This document shows positions 49,454-61,674 of a stretch of DNA of 64,000 bases, one piece after another. The notes under the pieces were generated by a model. The model worked only from the letters and a program-made list of their open reading frames with translations. It was not told the DNA's origin and did no database searches. This stretch comes from Sinotaia quadrata (Eukaryota; Mollusca; Gastropoda; Architaenioglossa; Viviparidae). Each line of letters starts with the position of its first letter. The first letter of the stretch is position 1. Location: NCBI GenBank assembly GCA_028829895.1, contig CM054179.1, positions 34,968,617-35,032,616 on the forward strand, written 5' to 3'. The position numbers and the translations under genes are program-made.

Positions 49454-49723
49454 ATGATTCATTTGGTCAACGCAGTGACCAGGTCTGAGAGCAATAAGGC
49501 TGAAGACACGCCCATGTCCGCCATGCCAGCCATAAACAAGATTAACGCAAGCAAGATAGTGTTACTGCAGGCCAAGGACGAAATGCTCCACAAGCTACGT
49601 AAACAAGTCGTACCTGTCAGTGAACACAAAGTAGATGATCTGAATCAGAAAGCATGCATTATCGAAAAAAATGCATCTTGTACCACTATTCGTGGATGGG
49701 AGACAAATTTCGGAAACAATTAG
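49454..49723 (+). pseudogene. Protease-integrase linker and start of integrase (broken frame)
   Basis: An 89-codon open segment of the relic. Its first third carries the NAVTRSE linker typical after Gypsy proteases. The rest reads toward the integrase N-terminus until a frameshift near 49660-49690, where the correct frame continues in the next segment (49654-49917). Confidence 0.7.
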
Positions 49724-49917
49724 TCGTCCCACAAGCCAAGCGTAGTGGTGTGTTGCAATTGGGTCATGAAGGACTCATGAGCACACATATGGGAGTTCAG
49801 AAAACGACTGCATGTATCACACACAATTTCTATTGGCCAGGGGTAGTGGCTGATATCAAGAGAAACACGTTAAGCTGTGACATATGTCAATGGACACAGT
49901 CCAGAAACACTAGGTGA
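49654..49917 (+). pseudogene. Integrase zinc-binding domain (broken frame)
   Basis: Contains GHEGLMSTHMG, FYWPGVVADI and SCDICQ: the HHCC zinc finger of retroviral-type integrases, which helps multimerisation and DNA-end binding. Ends at a TGA at 49915-49917 just before the catalytic core. The ATG is not the native start. Confidence 0.85.
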
Positions 49918-50112
49918 AATGCAGCTAATCAGCAAGCCATTCAAGTGAGTGGCCATGGATTTGATCGGGCCGATAAAACCCGCATCAACGAGGGGTACAT
50001 CTTAACAACTATCAATTAAGCGACCAGATTAACAGATGCAGTACCATTAAAGAATATTGATACGGGAACTGTAGCTGAAGCTTTATTCGGAAATTGGAGC
50101 CAAGTCGGAATA

Positions 50113-50370
50113 ATGTCTGAAGTTTTGACAGATCAGGGGATGCAATTCGTAAGAGATGTAATGAAGGAGGTAAACCAATTGCTATCTATCATGCACCTTG
50201 CATGTACACCCTACCACCACCAAGCGAATGGTCTTTGTGAGAAATTGAATGGGACATTAAAGGCCGTGCTTAGAAAACTTACAGATGAAAAACCGAAGGA
50301 CTGGGTTCGATACATTCCCACACTCTTATCTGCATACAGAAAGGTACCACAGTCTTCTACAGGGTTCTAG
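50113..50370 (+). pseudogene. Integrase catalytic core, second half (DDE)
   Basis: Contains SEVLTDQGMQF and TPYHHQANGLCEKLNGTLK, holding the second Asp and the Glu of the DDE triad that catalyses strand transfer. The first Asp lies upstream in another frame (49958). Stops at TAG 50368-50370. Confidence 0.85.
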
Positions 50371-50409
50371 CCTTTTGATTTACTATACGGGCACACTGTA
50401 AGGGCACTG

Positions 50410-50765
50410 ATGATGATTTTGAAAGCATTGTGGACAGACAAGGAGACAGACAAGGAGGTAAAGTCAATGTACGAATATGTTTCCAACTTGCATCATCTAG
50501 AAACTGTAGGCAAATTAGCGCGAGAAAACATAGCTATAGCACAGTCCAGGCAGGCCAAGTACTATAACAGAGAGACAAAACCTAATTTGAAGTAAATGAC
50601 AAGGTATTATTGCTGCTTCCTGAAGCATATAATAAACTTCAGATGATATGGAAAGGTCTTTTAATAGTCATAGAGAAGTTGACTGGACTGAACTATAGAA
50701 TCCAAACAGGCAAGAAGGAAACAATTTTACACATCAAATTTATGAATACATCTAGAACTAATTAA
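50410..50765 (+). pseudogene. Integrase C-terminal region
   Basis: A Lys/Glu-rich helix-like segment (SMYEYVSNLHHLETVGKL, ending QAKYYNRETKPNLK), then after a frameshift VNDKVLLLLPEAYNKLQMIW and a GPY/F-like KGLLIVIEKLTGLNY motif, ending at TAA 50763-50765. This domain binds DNA non-specifically in Gypsy integrases. Confidence 0.75.
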
Positions 50766-50814
50766 TATTTACGACTTTTTCACATCTTCTACACATTCCT
50801 CACTACACACTATC

Positions 50815-50920
50815 CATCAGCCTAACGGTTGGATAACTACATAATAGGTCTTGTTCCAAAAGAGAGGCATCAGCCTAAAAGTGGATAACCACATAATGGG
50901 GTCTTGTTCCAAACGGGATG
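50815..50920. repeat. 53-bp direct repeat, 2 copies
   Basis: CATCAGCCTAA...GTGGATAACCACATAAT and GGTCTTGTTCCAAA recur 53 bp apart just after the pol relic. The purine tract AAAAGAGAGG in the first copy could be a polypurine tract, but no LTR start follows. Confidence 0.8.
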
Positions 50921-51200
50921 TAGATTTAGTCCACTCACGCTTTACTGCACAGAAGCCACGGAGTTAAAGTTCTCGCACAAAAATAACAACAATCATACTC
51001 ATGGTTATCACTCAACGTACACTCACTCAAACAACTTATCTTCCCTTTCCTGTTCCTCCTGGGTTTTCACATCAGAAATAATCTTTATCATAGCAGTCTG
51101 ACCTAGAACAGTTACAAGCAACACGTCGTCTTGAAATTATAGATTATAAATGAAAATTTAGATTTAAAAAATATGTGGGAGAATTCTCCATTATACAGTA
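50921..51200. other. Unique tract downstream of pol relic
   Basis: Could contain 3' LTR or UTR sequence, since it has TG- and CA-type boundaries, but no second copy exists in the window to define an LTR. Confidence 0.3.
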
Positions 51201-51240
51201 CACACACACACACACACACACACGCGCGCGCGCGCGTGTG
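51201..51240. repeat. (CA)n(CG)n(TG)n microsatellite
   Basis: About eleven CA units switch to (CG)7 and then GTGTG, an alternating purine-pyrimidine tract with Z-DNA-forming potential. Confidence 0.93.
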
Positions 51241-52004
51241 CATATATGTGTGTATGTGTATATATGTATCAAAATCTATGAATCATTATGATGAAATTCT
51301 GCAAAGATCTGAACCTGCCACTCGAAGGCATGCAACAAAGTTTCCAAATAGTGGTTGCATATATTAGTATCAAATACAATCATAATATAATATGAAAATA
51401 TATGAGAGTTATAAAACATCACATATAATAATACATAAAAATAAAATAAAAGGCTGAAAGAAAACATGAAAGTTTACAAGCTAAAATTTATAGCTCTGAA
51501 TTTTTACTCACAATAAGGCTTTTAACATGCGTGCTTAATGGGGACGTTCGAAAAAATAAGTCTTGATATATGAGAGAAATTTCGAAAAGTAATTATTACA
51601 AGAAATATATTCTACAAGTCCCGCTCGTTCCCTATACTTTCCGATCTCATATTGGTTCACTACAGTTGGCCAGTACTTAAGCGACTGGTCAGTTATGACT
51701 TATCTCTCCATCTACCTGCTAGTTACAGTCGCTCAGTGTCACTTTAAAAGTTAATGCAGTTAACGATAACAATACGAAGGCGTAGATATACATTTTTCAC
51801 AAGACGCTGGCGCTAATCTCTTTTGCTCTTTTGAGTTGTTTAAATATAATACGTTTTCACGAAACGTTGCTCCCGACATAAGAAATGACGCATGCATTAA
51901 ATATGGCTAAATTAGCATTAATGACAATAAAAATACACAACATTTATCATATATATTAAAGTGAGAAAGGAAGGGATAAAGATATTTGTCATGAATAAAT
52001 AGAT
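51241..52004. other. AT-rich unique tract
   Basis: No gene recognised. Confidence 0.45.
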
Positions 52005-52248
<244 letters not shown>

Positions 52249-52811
52249 GGGTGAATGGAGGCATAGAAGGATGGATGAGCGAAGTAAACTGAACTTCGTG
52301 AGAAATATTAAATTAGAAACTTGTCAGTAACTTCGCACTGACAAATATTAAGTGAAATAAAAAACTAAAAATCATGAAACCACTAATATTATTTAGAACC
52401 AACTCAAAATAGCAATGAAAACCCCAACCATTACTTTGATCTTTTAAGTCTAGTATTGATCAAACTGGGTGCAATACAAGATTAGTTTGTATTCAAGTAA
52501 CAGAATGATAATTACCGGAAAAAAGTTTTTGCTTTCATTTTGTTTAAACGAAAAAGGGCGAATGGAATAAAATGTTATAGTCAAAATGCATCATTGTAAT
52601 TTTTTTTCTCTTTTTATTCTTTCTTTCCTCTTTTTTGATTTTCAAATAAATAATTTTGTTGGATCTTTCTTTTGCTCTTGCACAATGTTGTTGTTTTCTT
52701 TGTTATTTTAAAAAGACATTAAGTTAACAAAGAAAAGCTTTTGGTCGCTTAAACTGTCTGAAAGGGTTGAGTTATTTTTCAAAGAGCAGCATTTCTTCAT
52801 CAATCATACAG
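52249..52811. other. AT-rich unique tract
   Basis: No gene recognised; T-rich run at 52600-52640. Confidence 0.45.
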
Positions 52812-52814
52812 GTT

Positions 52815-52861
<47 letters not shown>

Positions 52862-52878
52862 ATCTTTCTTTCTTTCTA
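52812..52878. repeat. (TTTC)n microsatellite
   Basis: About seventeen units with one TATC variant. Confidence 0.97.
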
Positions 52879-53163
52879 AGTTATGGATATACAGAACAAT
52901 ATGTTATGATTTCTCTATATATGTCTGAAATTGTTAACTGTGCTGCTCGTCAATAAGGGAATTATCAAAGTTACTGTATTTTAATGAGCGTATGTGTCAC
53001 ATTTCTAAATTATCTTTATTTTAATGGTGTAATATGTCTGGAATTATTAAATGACATACTGAAATGTATGTATGTCGGAAATTATTAAATGACTAATATA
53101 AAATATAGAAATGTCAAGTGAATTCCATTTCAACATGTGTACATCGTTCACATACTACTTTAT
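52879..53163. other. AT-rich spacer with weak repeats
   Basis: ATGTCTGAAATTGTTA / ATGTCTGGAATTATTAAATG / ATGTCGGAAATTATTAAATG recur loosely. Confidence 0.5.
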
Positions 53164-54415
53164 CTACATTTGGATTTGTTACATATTAAATTATTAAAAG
53201 AGCTACATTTGGATGTGTTACATATTAAATTATTCAAAGAGCTACATTTGGATGTGTTACATATTAAAATTAAAAGAGCTACATTTGGATCTGTTACATA
53301 TTAAATTATTAAAAGAGTTATATTTGGATGTGTTACATATTACATTATTAAAAGAGCTACATTTGGATGTGTTACACATTAAATTATTAAGAGAGAGATA
53401 CATTTGGATGGTTACATATTAGATTATTAAAAGAACTACATTTGAATGTGTTATATATTAAATTATTATAAGAGCTACATTTGGAAGTGTTACATATTAA
53501 ATTATTAAAAGAGCTACATTTGTATGTGTTACATATTAAATTATTAATATAGCTACATTTGTATGTGTTACATAATAAATTATTAAAGGATCTACATTTG
53601 GATGTATTACATATTAGATTATTAAAAAATCTACATTTGAATGTGTTTTAAATTATTATAAGAGCTACATTTGGATGTGTTATATATTAAATTATTAAAA
53701 GAGCTACATTTGTATGTGTTACATATTAAATTATTAAAAAGCTACATTTGGATGTGTTACATATTAAATTATTAATATAGCTACATTTGGATGTGTTACA
53801 TATAAAATATTAAAGGATCTACATTTGGATGTATTACATATTAGATTATTAAAAAAAACTACATTTGAATGTGTTATATATTAAATTATTATAAGACCTA
53901 CATTTGGATGTGTTACTTATTAAATTATTAAAAGAGCTACATTTGGATGTGTTACACATTAAAATATTAAAGGATCTACATTTGGATGTATTACATATTA
54001 GATTATTAAAAAAACTACATTTGAATGTGTTATAAATTATTATAAGAGCTACATTTGGGTGTGTTACATATTAAATTATTAAAAGAGCTACATTTGTACG
54101 TGTTACATATTAAATTATTAAAAGAGCTACATTTGGATGTGTTACATATTAAATATTAAGAGCTACATTTAGATGTGTTACATATTAGATTATTAAAAGA
54201 ACTACATTTGAATGTGTTATATACTAAATTATTATAAGACCTACATTTGGATGTGTTACATATTAAATTATTAAAAGAGCTACATTTGGATGTGTTACAC
54301 ATTAAATTATTAAAAGAGCTACACTTGGATGTGTTACATATTAAATATTAAGAGCTACATTTAGATGTGTTACATATTAAATTATTAAAAGAGCTATATT
54401 TGAATGCGACTTTCT
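53164..54415. repeat. 39-bp minisatellite, ~32 copies
   Basis: Largest array by length in the window. Unit contains GCTACATTTGGATGTGTTAC and ATATTAAATTATTAAAAGA. Units differ by substitutions and short deletions. Sub-blocks of several units repeat as a group: a set with TATTACATATTAGATTATTA, AACTACATTTGAATG and TTATAAGAGCTAC appears at least three times (about 53600, 53830, 53990), showing higher-order duplication. Confidence 0.96.
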
Positions 54416-54644
54416 GAAATTATTAAAATGAACTATATTTAAATGCGTGTGTATCAGCAATTATCACATGTACTATTTTGAATACATTTGTGTTTGAATA
54501 TACTACATTATTTATAGTTTTATGTGTACATGTTTGAAATTATAAACTCCGTCTGATATCTGGGAAGTTCTATATTCATGCAATCAGCTCAGATACACTT
54601 CGGTCCCAACGCACTAACTCACATATCGATGCTATGATGTTTTC
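54416..54644. other. AT-rich spacer
   Basis: Nothing recognised. Confidence 0.4.
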
Positions 54645-54790
54645 GACTCTGGTTATTTCAGGATGACGGTATGGTAATATTTGTGATGAATTCACGCTGA
54701 CTGGTTATTCAGGGCTACGTTGTGGTATTAAGTGTGATGAATTCATGGAGACCGGTTATTTCAGAGCGACTATCTGGTATTATTTGTAGT
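54645..54790. repeat. ~58-bp degenerate repeat, ~2.5 copies
   Basis: GGTTATTTCAG-G-GAC...TGGTA-TATTTGTGATGAATTC recurs three times. Confidence 0.8.
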
Positions 54791-55688
54791 GATTCGTCGC
54801 GTGCCCAAGCAGTTGGAACAGTGACATATAGAAAAATATGAACAATTACTATTTAAGTGGGAAGAATATTCTAAGACTGTGTTTTCTAAATTATGTGAAA
54901 GCTATAAATCATGCGTATTTTATAATTGATGCGTCATATACGCAAACTATATGTATACATCATCATTGTAAAAATGCATCAGTCTCAAATGTACACTAAA
55001 GAAATAATTTGAATGGTATTTTTAAGGAAAAAAATGCATAAAATTATTGTCTTCTTTTAGCAGGAAAGAAAAGCTTTAGGAGAGATTGAAATATATACTA
55101 ACCTACTACCTCTATTAGTACTACTAATGATAATAAATTCGATAACAGAAAAAAGCAAACCTTTGTAAATAAAAGAGAAACAATGATCAGAGTAGAGGAC
55201 ATGCTCCAAACCTTAAGAGTGGAAAGTCAAATTCCACAGTGGAGTATAGAGAGTTTCTAAATTTCTGTATTCATTATCATTATTGACTTAGCATTATAAG
55301 TTTTAATGATCAAATACTCTGTCACAACAGCAACGTTTGATTTGTGTTGATGTTGTCATAATATCCACATACAGATACACCATAGATGTTTGTCTGGCCC
55401 TTTATTCTTTATTCTGTATGCAAGGGTACGCTTTACTGACGTGTTTGTTCGTGAAAATGCGAGTGGAAAAAGGTAATGTGTATGGTGTAGACAATACAAA
55501 ATGGCACAATACAAAAATAAGACACGGAACAGGATGGGGCATGACAAAGCCACATTCGCCAATTTAAAACAATAGCAAACAAGTTTTGAAAGGTTATGAT
55601 TTAGGTTTATTAACTTATAGGCATTCTCTTTTGTATGGTGGTTAGATTACTCACTCGAGACATTCATAACATGCATTCGTGGGGGGAT
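54791..55688. other. Unique tract
   Basis: A 76-codon plus frame at 55337-55567 has no recognisable motif and a same-length minus shadow; not called. Confidence 0.45.

Positions 55689-55752
<64 letters not shown>
55689..55752. repeat. (TG)n microsatellite
   Basis: About thirty TG units. A short (CAAT)n run follows at about 55853-55876. Confidence 0.97.
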
Positions 55753-55753
<1 letters not shown>

Positions 55754-56346
55754 TGAATGATGAAAAGCTATCTTAAGAAAAAAGGCATAAATATAAAATT
55801 TACATATTAATGGTGTTCCTACTAATAATTACTCTGGTAGTTATACTATCATCAATCAATCAATCAATCAATCAATTTACAGTAATAATAGCAATACAAC
55901 ATTTCAAGTCCAAGATTGAACTAATCAAAGATGTTCAAATAGGTCAAATAAATAGTTCTTCTTCAATACTCTCATAACCTAGCCAAAGTTAATTCAGATA
56001 GTTAATTACATTTCAAATACTTCATGTGCGATGAGGATTTTCATAGTTATTAGATAGTGTACTACTCAAACTTGTTGTCATGACTGTTTACTGACACAAC
56101 ACATTGTGTCAAATCCTTGTGTACTGCCACCACCATTCATATGACATTTTTTGTCATTGCCTTCCAAAGGCTGACCCACTTGTACGTAGGCTGGGTCCAA
56201 TGATCTCCAATGCCACTGTTCTTGCAACAAAACTACTGTCACTATCACTCGTCTGGCACTGAACATGTCATCACAACATGTTGTTTGCCTTCTGTCTGAC
56301 TTTGGCACTAGAAGCAATCTCATCACCTGCGAGATAGGCTGACTGT
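55753..56346. other. Unique tract, GC-balanced from 56080
   Basis: 56080-56340 is more balanced in GC and carries an 82-codon minus frame (56078-56326) with Cys/Arg-rich sequence. No known motif; could be a decayed transposon. Confidence 0.35.
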
Positions 56347-56575
56347 GAATAAATATGATCCCAGGTAGAGAACCCTGTCGACTCTTCTACCTGCCACTGT
56401 GAATAAATATGATCCCCAGATAGGGAGCCCTGGTCAACACTTCTACCTGCGACTGTGAATAAATATGATCCCCAGATAGAGAGCCCTGGTCAACACTTCT
56501 ACCTGTCACTATGAATAAATATGATCCCCAGATAGAGAGCCCTGGTCAACACTTCTACCTGTCACTATGAATGGT
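56347..56575. repeat. ~56-bp minisatellite, 4 copies
   Basis: GAATAAATATGATCCCCAGA, TAGAGAGCCCTGGTCAACAC and TTCTACCTG recur at 56347, 56401, 56457 and 56513; the first copy is most diverged. Confidence 0.93.
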
Positions 56576-56911
56576 TTTATAGTAATCACCAAACATGAGG
56601 GGACGATCTAGTCTGGGAACTTTTCACTGTGTCACAACTATGACCAAAATGTTTTGCCTTCACACTCTGGCATATTTACATGACGAGGAAGAGACGGGGG
56701 AAACTGTTCTCTCCCCTTGACCACACTGTGTACTCCTATATGAATTTCTGGTGTCTCTCTCTGAGTTACCATATTTCTTTCCCTTTTAGCACAGCTTAGT
56801 CAAGTTTAAAAAATACTGCTGAGTTTGTATTTTCAGCATTTAGAGAAGAGTATGCACCGTCGAGAGTTCACACACTTCACACTTATTATACACTCCCCAT
56901 AGCTGCAGCAC
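56576..56911. other. GC-balanced unique tract
   Basis: Contains GGGGACGATCTAGTCTGGGA and CTCTCCCCTTGACCACACTG. No coding motif recognised. Confidence 0.35.
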
Positions 56912-57130
56912 GAAACTCTCATTTCTAGACCTCCAGTGTTTCTAACCTTACCACAGCACGAAACTCTCATTTATAGACCTCCAGTGTTTCTAACCTTACC
57001 ACAGCACGAAACTCTCATTTCTAGACCTCCAGTGTTTCAAACCTTACCACAGCACGAAACTCTCATTTCTAGACCTCCAGTGTTTCTAACCTTACTACAG
57101 CACGAAACTCTCATTTCTAGACCTCATCGT
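56912..57130. repeat. 48-bp minisatellite, ~4.5 copies
   Basis: Unit contains CACGAAACTCTCATTTCTAG, ACCTCCAGTGTTTCTAACCT and TACCACAG. Divisible by three, so one plus frame stays open; repeat artefact. Confidence 0.96.
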
Positions 57131-57547
57131 TTATAACCTTACCATAATGCACTATCAGGTTCTACTATAACGTTTATCATACTGAATAGATTATCGTATA
57201 TACATTAATAAATGCCATTTTATATGTATATGCATAAATCTTTTAACTTCACATGCATAAAAACATAAAACACTTTACAGTTTAAATGTCAAAATAGATT
57301 TCAGTATGAGAGCTAATAAAACACAGATATACTTCTGTGATTAAACTTCTTGTAACAATTTATTTCCAAAATAAATTACAATTAGTAAACACAAAATACC
57401 AGTCCTAAACACTGATAGCTATATCCATACGAGTGAAGCAAATATATAAAATAAATAGGTATTTGGTATGGGTTATCCCCTTTTCCTCGCGACATATTCT
57501 ATATGTCATACAAATCATACAACGCTAAATTTCGGTATTCATTATCA
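57131..57547. other. AT-rich spacer
   Basis: Nothing recognised. Confidence 0.4.
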
Positions 57548-58008
57548 TCGCTAGGTGATTTACCATATGGCTTTAATGATCAAGTACTTTACATCAAATC
57601 ACGCATTACATAACGCTAGGTGATTTACCATATGGCTTTAATGATCAAGTACTTTACATCAAATCACGCATTACATAACGCTAGGTGATTTAGCATATGG
57701 CTTTAATGATCAAGTACTTTACATCAAATCACGCATTACATAACGCTAGGTGATTTACCATATGGCTTTAATGATCAAGTACTTTACATCAAATCACGCA
57801 TTACATAACGCTAGGTGATTTAGCATATGGCTTTAATGATCAAGTACTTTACATCAAATCACGCATTACATAACGCTAGGTGATTTACCATATGGCTTTA
57901 ATGATCAAGTACTTTACATCAAATCACGCATTACATAACGCTAGGTGATTTACCATATGGCTTTAATGATCAAGTACTTTACATGTCAAATCACGCATTA
58001 CATAACGC
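57548..58008. repeat. 65-bp minisatellite, 7 copies
   Basis: Unit contains CGCTAGGTGATTTACCATAT, GGCTTTAATGATCAAGTACT and AAATCACGCATTACATAA. Copies 3 and 5 read TAGCATATGG, the others TACCATATGG. Confidence 0.97.
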
Positions 58009-59040
58009 TAAGTAACAAGTGCACCATGACAAAAAATGGGGCTTTAGGGAAATTCAGAAAGAAAAAAAGAACACATTACAGTAGATAAGAGATAATTAAA
58101 AGTGTTAATAAAGAAAACTCAAGTGATACATTTCAAAATCGACAGAAAAAATACATCACAAATTATTTATTAGTAATCAAGATAAAGAATATACTAACCA
58201 CATCAAATTATAATGTATTACATTTGCATATGATGGCATATTACATAAAAGTAATTGACTAGTACATGGTAGCCGCAAAAGCAGAGGAATAATCCAAAGA
58301 GAAAAATTAAAACATACACATAGTTGTGTCTGCTGAAGCAATGATTAACTTTTATCAGTAGCCTTTGTTTATGTGAAGGAAACTCTGTGTACCACCTATA
58401 TTATTGCAAATAACTAAAACAAACGAAAACTGATATCTGTCTAGACGCCCGTCAGCACTACAAATTACAAATCGAGTACCCAAAGGAACATTTAAGAACG
58501 GCACACAGAGAGAATGTACCCACATCAAAAGCAATGGGCATACAAGAAAGAGCCATTCAACTTTATTTCAAAACACAGAAAATGCCCAAAGGCCACCCTG
58601 TGAATATATTAATCTCATTTTAAAATCTAATAATATTAAAGAATTAATTGAAGAGTTATGAATGAAAGTCGGAACCAAAATATATCTACACTCATGGGAC
58701 CTCTCCGTCATCCATATATCAATCGAAAATTTAAAAAAAATCTATAATAGAGAGAACACTGCCTCATAGGAAAAAGACAGAAAAAAATATACATGTAAAA
58801 CAAATGGTAAAGGAAGAGCCCTTTGAGAAAATCTCGAAAATAAATGCATTTTAAAGCTTGGAAAGAAGTTGAGCCAAATTGTTTATCTATAAACACAGAA
58901 CTTATTCGGAACATATCCTGTAAACAAAGGAAAGGATTCATTTTAGCTTCATAATAATGTCTATTTTTTAAAAAAGGGGTTAGCAGCAAAACATTTTCAA
59001 AGGAATATTGCACAAAGTACATTCCCAATTTCTATCTATT
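58009..59040. other. AT-rich tract with a coding-like patch
   Basis: 58404-58660 is open in two overlapping plus frames of about 70-76 codons, without an ATG-initiated long frame. One frame reads protein-like (for example RTAHRENVPTSKAMGIQERA) but matches no family I know; a decayed transposon is possible. The rest is unremarkable. Confidence 0.3.
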
Positions 59041-59180
<140 letters not shown>

Positions 59181-59310
59181 ATAGGCACGCTACTTAGTTA
59201 AAGAAACGGATTATTTTTATTAATTAATCTTTCATAAATAGTTGCAAGTGATGAGAACCTTAATTTATTTTATTATATTATTATAATCCTTCAGCAGACT
59301 GTAATTCTCT

Positions 59311-59313
59311 CTC

Positions 59314-59374
<61 letters not shown>
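59311..59374. repeat. (TC)n microsatellite
   Basis: About 32 units with one C interruption; abuts the truncated end of an LTR-like copy. Confidence 0.97.
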
Positions 59375-59375
<1 letters not shown>

Positions 59376-60513
59376 AGAAAAACTATAATTACAATTCAAC
59401 AATAGAGTCAATGAAATCACAAGTTCGTCCTATCAGAAAATAGAAATGGAGATCCAGGTACTTGACCTGGATTAATCACTGCTTTGACAGTCTTTCACTT
59501 GCTTTTGCAACAATGTTACAATGTCTTCTGTGAACAGGTATCTCCTGCCATATGAGTGGAAACAATGATGTACACTTTCCTCTCTAAGTGCTAGCATTCT
59601 GTTCAACATGCCTGTTTCTTCAAGCAGAACACGATCACATTCTTGTAACATCTTGATTCTTGTAACTTCATTGTACAGATGTACTTAACCTCCTTTGCCT
59701 TGATACATCAAAAAGTGTATAGCATACTCCCTTACACTTACACCCACAACAGACATCCCCACATTTCCCCCGGTCATTCAAATTAAAACTGGCGAACACA
59801 TGGAGGATAACTGTAACCTTGAAATTTGAAACTAAAAACTTGACACTAGTCAAAGGCCACTTGTTCACTGCAACATATAATTAAGGATCATACCTAAGCT
59901 TCCTGTTCATCACAATTTTTCCTCAACTTACACTTTCCTGCAACAGTATTCATTAGTGTCATACATGCTCACAGCAAAATAAATACATCATATCAAACAA
60001 TGCCAAATTTCAGCTTACTACATTCGAACATCTTAGTTCAAACATTTCTAGTAATGGAAGTCAACTCACATAGTACCTCTCTACACATGCATAACATATC
60101 AATGATAATGCATGAAATATTCCTAAGTCCATTCTCTCTCAATCAGTAAGTTTTAACTCAGCATCAACCTAATGACTGCCTTTTAAAGCTGGACTTTCTC
60201 CTTTCACTTTGAATTTAAAAGTGATTACACAGTAGAATTTTCTACAGCAAGTGAATTCCTTAATCTCAGCCCATTGGCTGGTCTCATTCTCATAAATGAT
60301 GATCATTGGATAATAGGAAACTAATTCAACAAACTAAACGGTTTGCATTACATCAGCAGTCTAGAATATTCTTGCCTCAAGTTGTTTACTTCAACTTAGA
60401 CACTTTCAAAAACACCGGCACAAGGAGTGCCCAGTTTGGGACACTCCAACAATTCAGCAATCCATATAACAATTTAAATTAAAAATAGGGAGAGGCAAAT
60501 TTACTCTGTCACA
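59375..60513 (-). mobile_element. LTR-like family, 5' two-thirds (minus)
   Basis: On the minus strand it begins TGTGACAGAGTAAATTTGCC at 60513. It follows the 30907 copy closely: GAAGTAAACAACT, GACCAGCCAATGGGCTGAG, CTGATTGAGAGAGAATG, AACTAAGATG, a GATGTATCAAGGCAAAG segment and ACATTGTTGCAAAAGCA. It is truncated at the (TC)n tract, so the AATAAA region and 3' end are missing. The minus frame at 59668-59868 is incidental. Confidence 0.8.
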
Positions 60514-61669
60514 TACCCTACTCCTTTTGAGATGTTAACCAACCTATTAACATCTACTCTATTAGAAGCAAACTTGAAACATTACCATTGAATCTATTAC
60601 CATAATATGAATGAATAATAATTCACAATGATTTAAAACATAAGCAGAAATTATTCACAAGATCAAAATTAAATTCTAGGCTGGTTTTAAGACATTCTTA
60701 TAAAAATTTACAAGATCAAAATATGTCAGTTTACGTCATACACATAGTAAATTCTGCATGTTAGAAACAATATAATATAATGTTGCATTCCTCAATAATC
60801 ATTGAGCCTTAAAATATCATATATCGTATTATTTTCTCTGATTATAAGATGGAACCTGACCTATGATTTTTGTACACTTACAGTGATGTCAGAACAATTT
60901 ATCATAAAAAATCACCAAACCTTTCCTTGGGTAAGTTAGGGACAAGTCCCGTTACGTATTTACACTTAAGGAATACAAGCGCAAATCATATGCAAAGTCA
61001 TCATAATTATTTCCTTTCTGGTAGAAAAATACAAAATTATCAATCATATTAGTATCAAATAAATGAAAAAAGGGTAAGATTATTTCTTAATCTCTACCGT
61101 AGAGAAGACACAAAATATTTATATAAAAAATTTAACAGTATTCACAGAGACTTATGTAATGGACCCTTACACTTCCAATTCCTATTTAAGTTAACGGAAA
61201 CTACTCAGAACACACGATTAATATATGACTGAAATATTTTGGTTAGGTCTTTAATAATTTCTTTTAGTGACATAGTAAATAAAATGTATGATATGATGTT
61301 ATTATGGTATGGTACTGTCTCTATATTTTACTTGTATACTTTAGACACAGCTATTGTTCGTAAATGGATTATAACTATATTATTCGCTATATTCATGTAG
61401 TATTATTAAAATGGTATCACGTTTATTCTCTCCTGAATTAATAGTAAACTTTCTCTCTTTTTCACTTTGAATTTAAAGTGATAATTTTCGCAAATTATGT
61501 AAAGTAACTTAATTTTCTGTTTTAATATCGAAAATGTACACAACTTTACGCATAGTGATGTACTGCTGCCTATTTACCAGTTATTAAAATTGAAATATTT
61601 TTGAAAGCAATAAAACAGTCAGGATTTCTTGCTATTAAGATTTTTAAAATGTATATTACTTATTTTTTA
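60514..61669. other. AT-rich spacer between two opposed LTR-like copies
   Basis: Lies between the 5' ends of the minus copy and the plus copy. No coding or retroelement motif is recognised. Confidence 0.45.
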
Positions 61670-61674
61670 TATAG
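61670..61674. repeat. Left target-site duplication TATAG
   Basis: TATAG directly precedes the TGTGG start of the element and is repeated at 62963-62967. Five bp is the usual length for Gypsy/retroviral integrases. Confidence 0.6.

Larger units (their letters stand above)
49190..50765 (+). mobile_element. Decayed Ty3/Gypsy-type pol: protease then integrase, no reverse transcriptase
   Basis: Plus-strand pol relic with several frameshifts and stops. Aspartic protease: LAFLDTGCELDAIV with catalytic DTG at 49217-49225, and a C-terminal SPHDVIPGCKYV motif near 49400. After a linker containing NAVTRSESNK comes the integrase zinc domain with an HX6HX29CX2C arrangement (about 49766-49896). The catalytic core has D at 49958-49960 (MDLIGPI), D at 50131-50133 (LTDQG) and E at 50239-50241, with exactly 35 residues between the last two (D35E). 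A C-terminal domain (VNDKVLLLLP ... MIWKG) ends at TAA 50763-50765. No RT/RNase H sequence lies between protease and integrase. The linker joins them directly, as in Gmr1-like Gypsy elements where integrase precedes RT. No RT is found downstream either, so loss of the 3' part or an internal deletion are both possible. Confidence 0.85.

Noticed and set aside
50815..51120. 3' LTR of the Gypsy relic
   Set aside because: A purine tract and TG/CA-like boundaries exist, but no second LTR copy or primer-binding site is present to define ends.
56078..56326. 82-codon minus frame, Cys/Arg-rich
   Set aside because: No recognisable domain or partner exon; composition follows the local GC-balanced tract, so left as unassigned.
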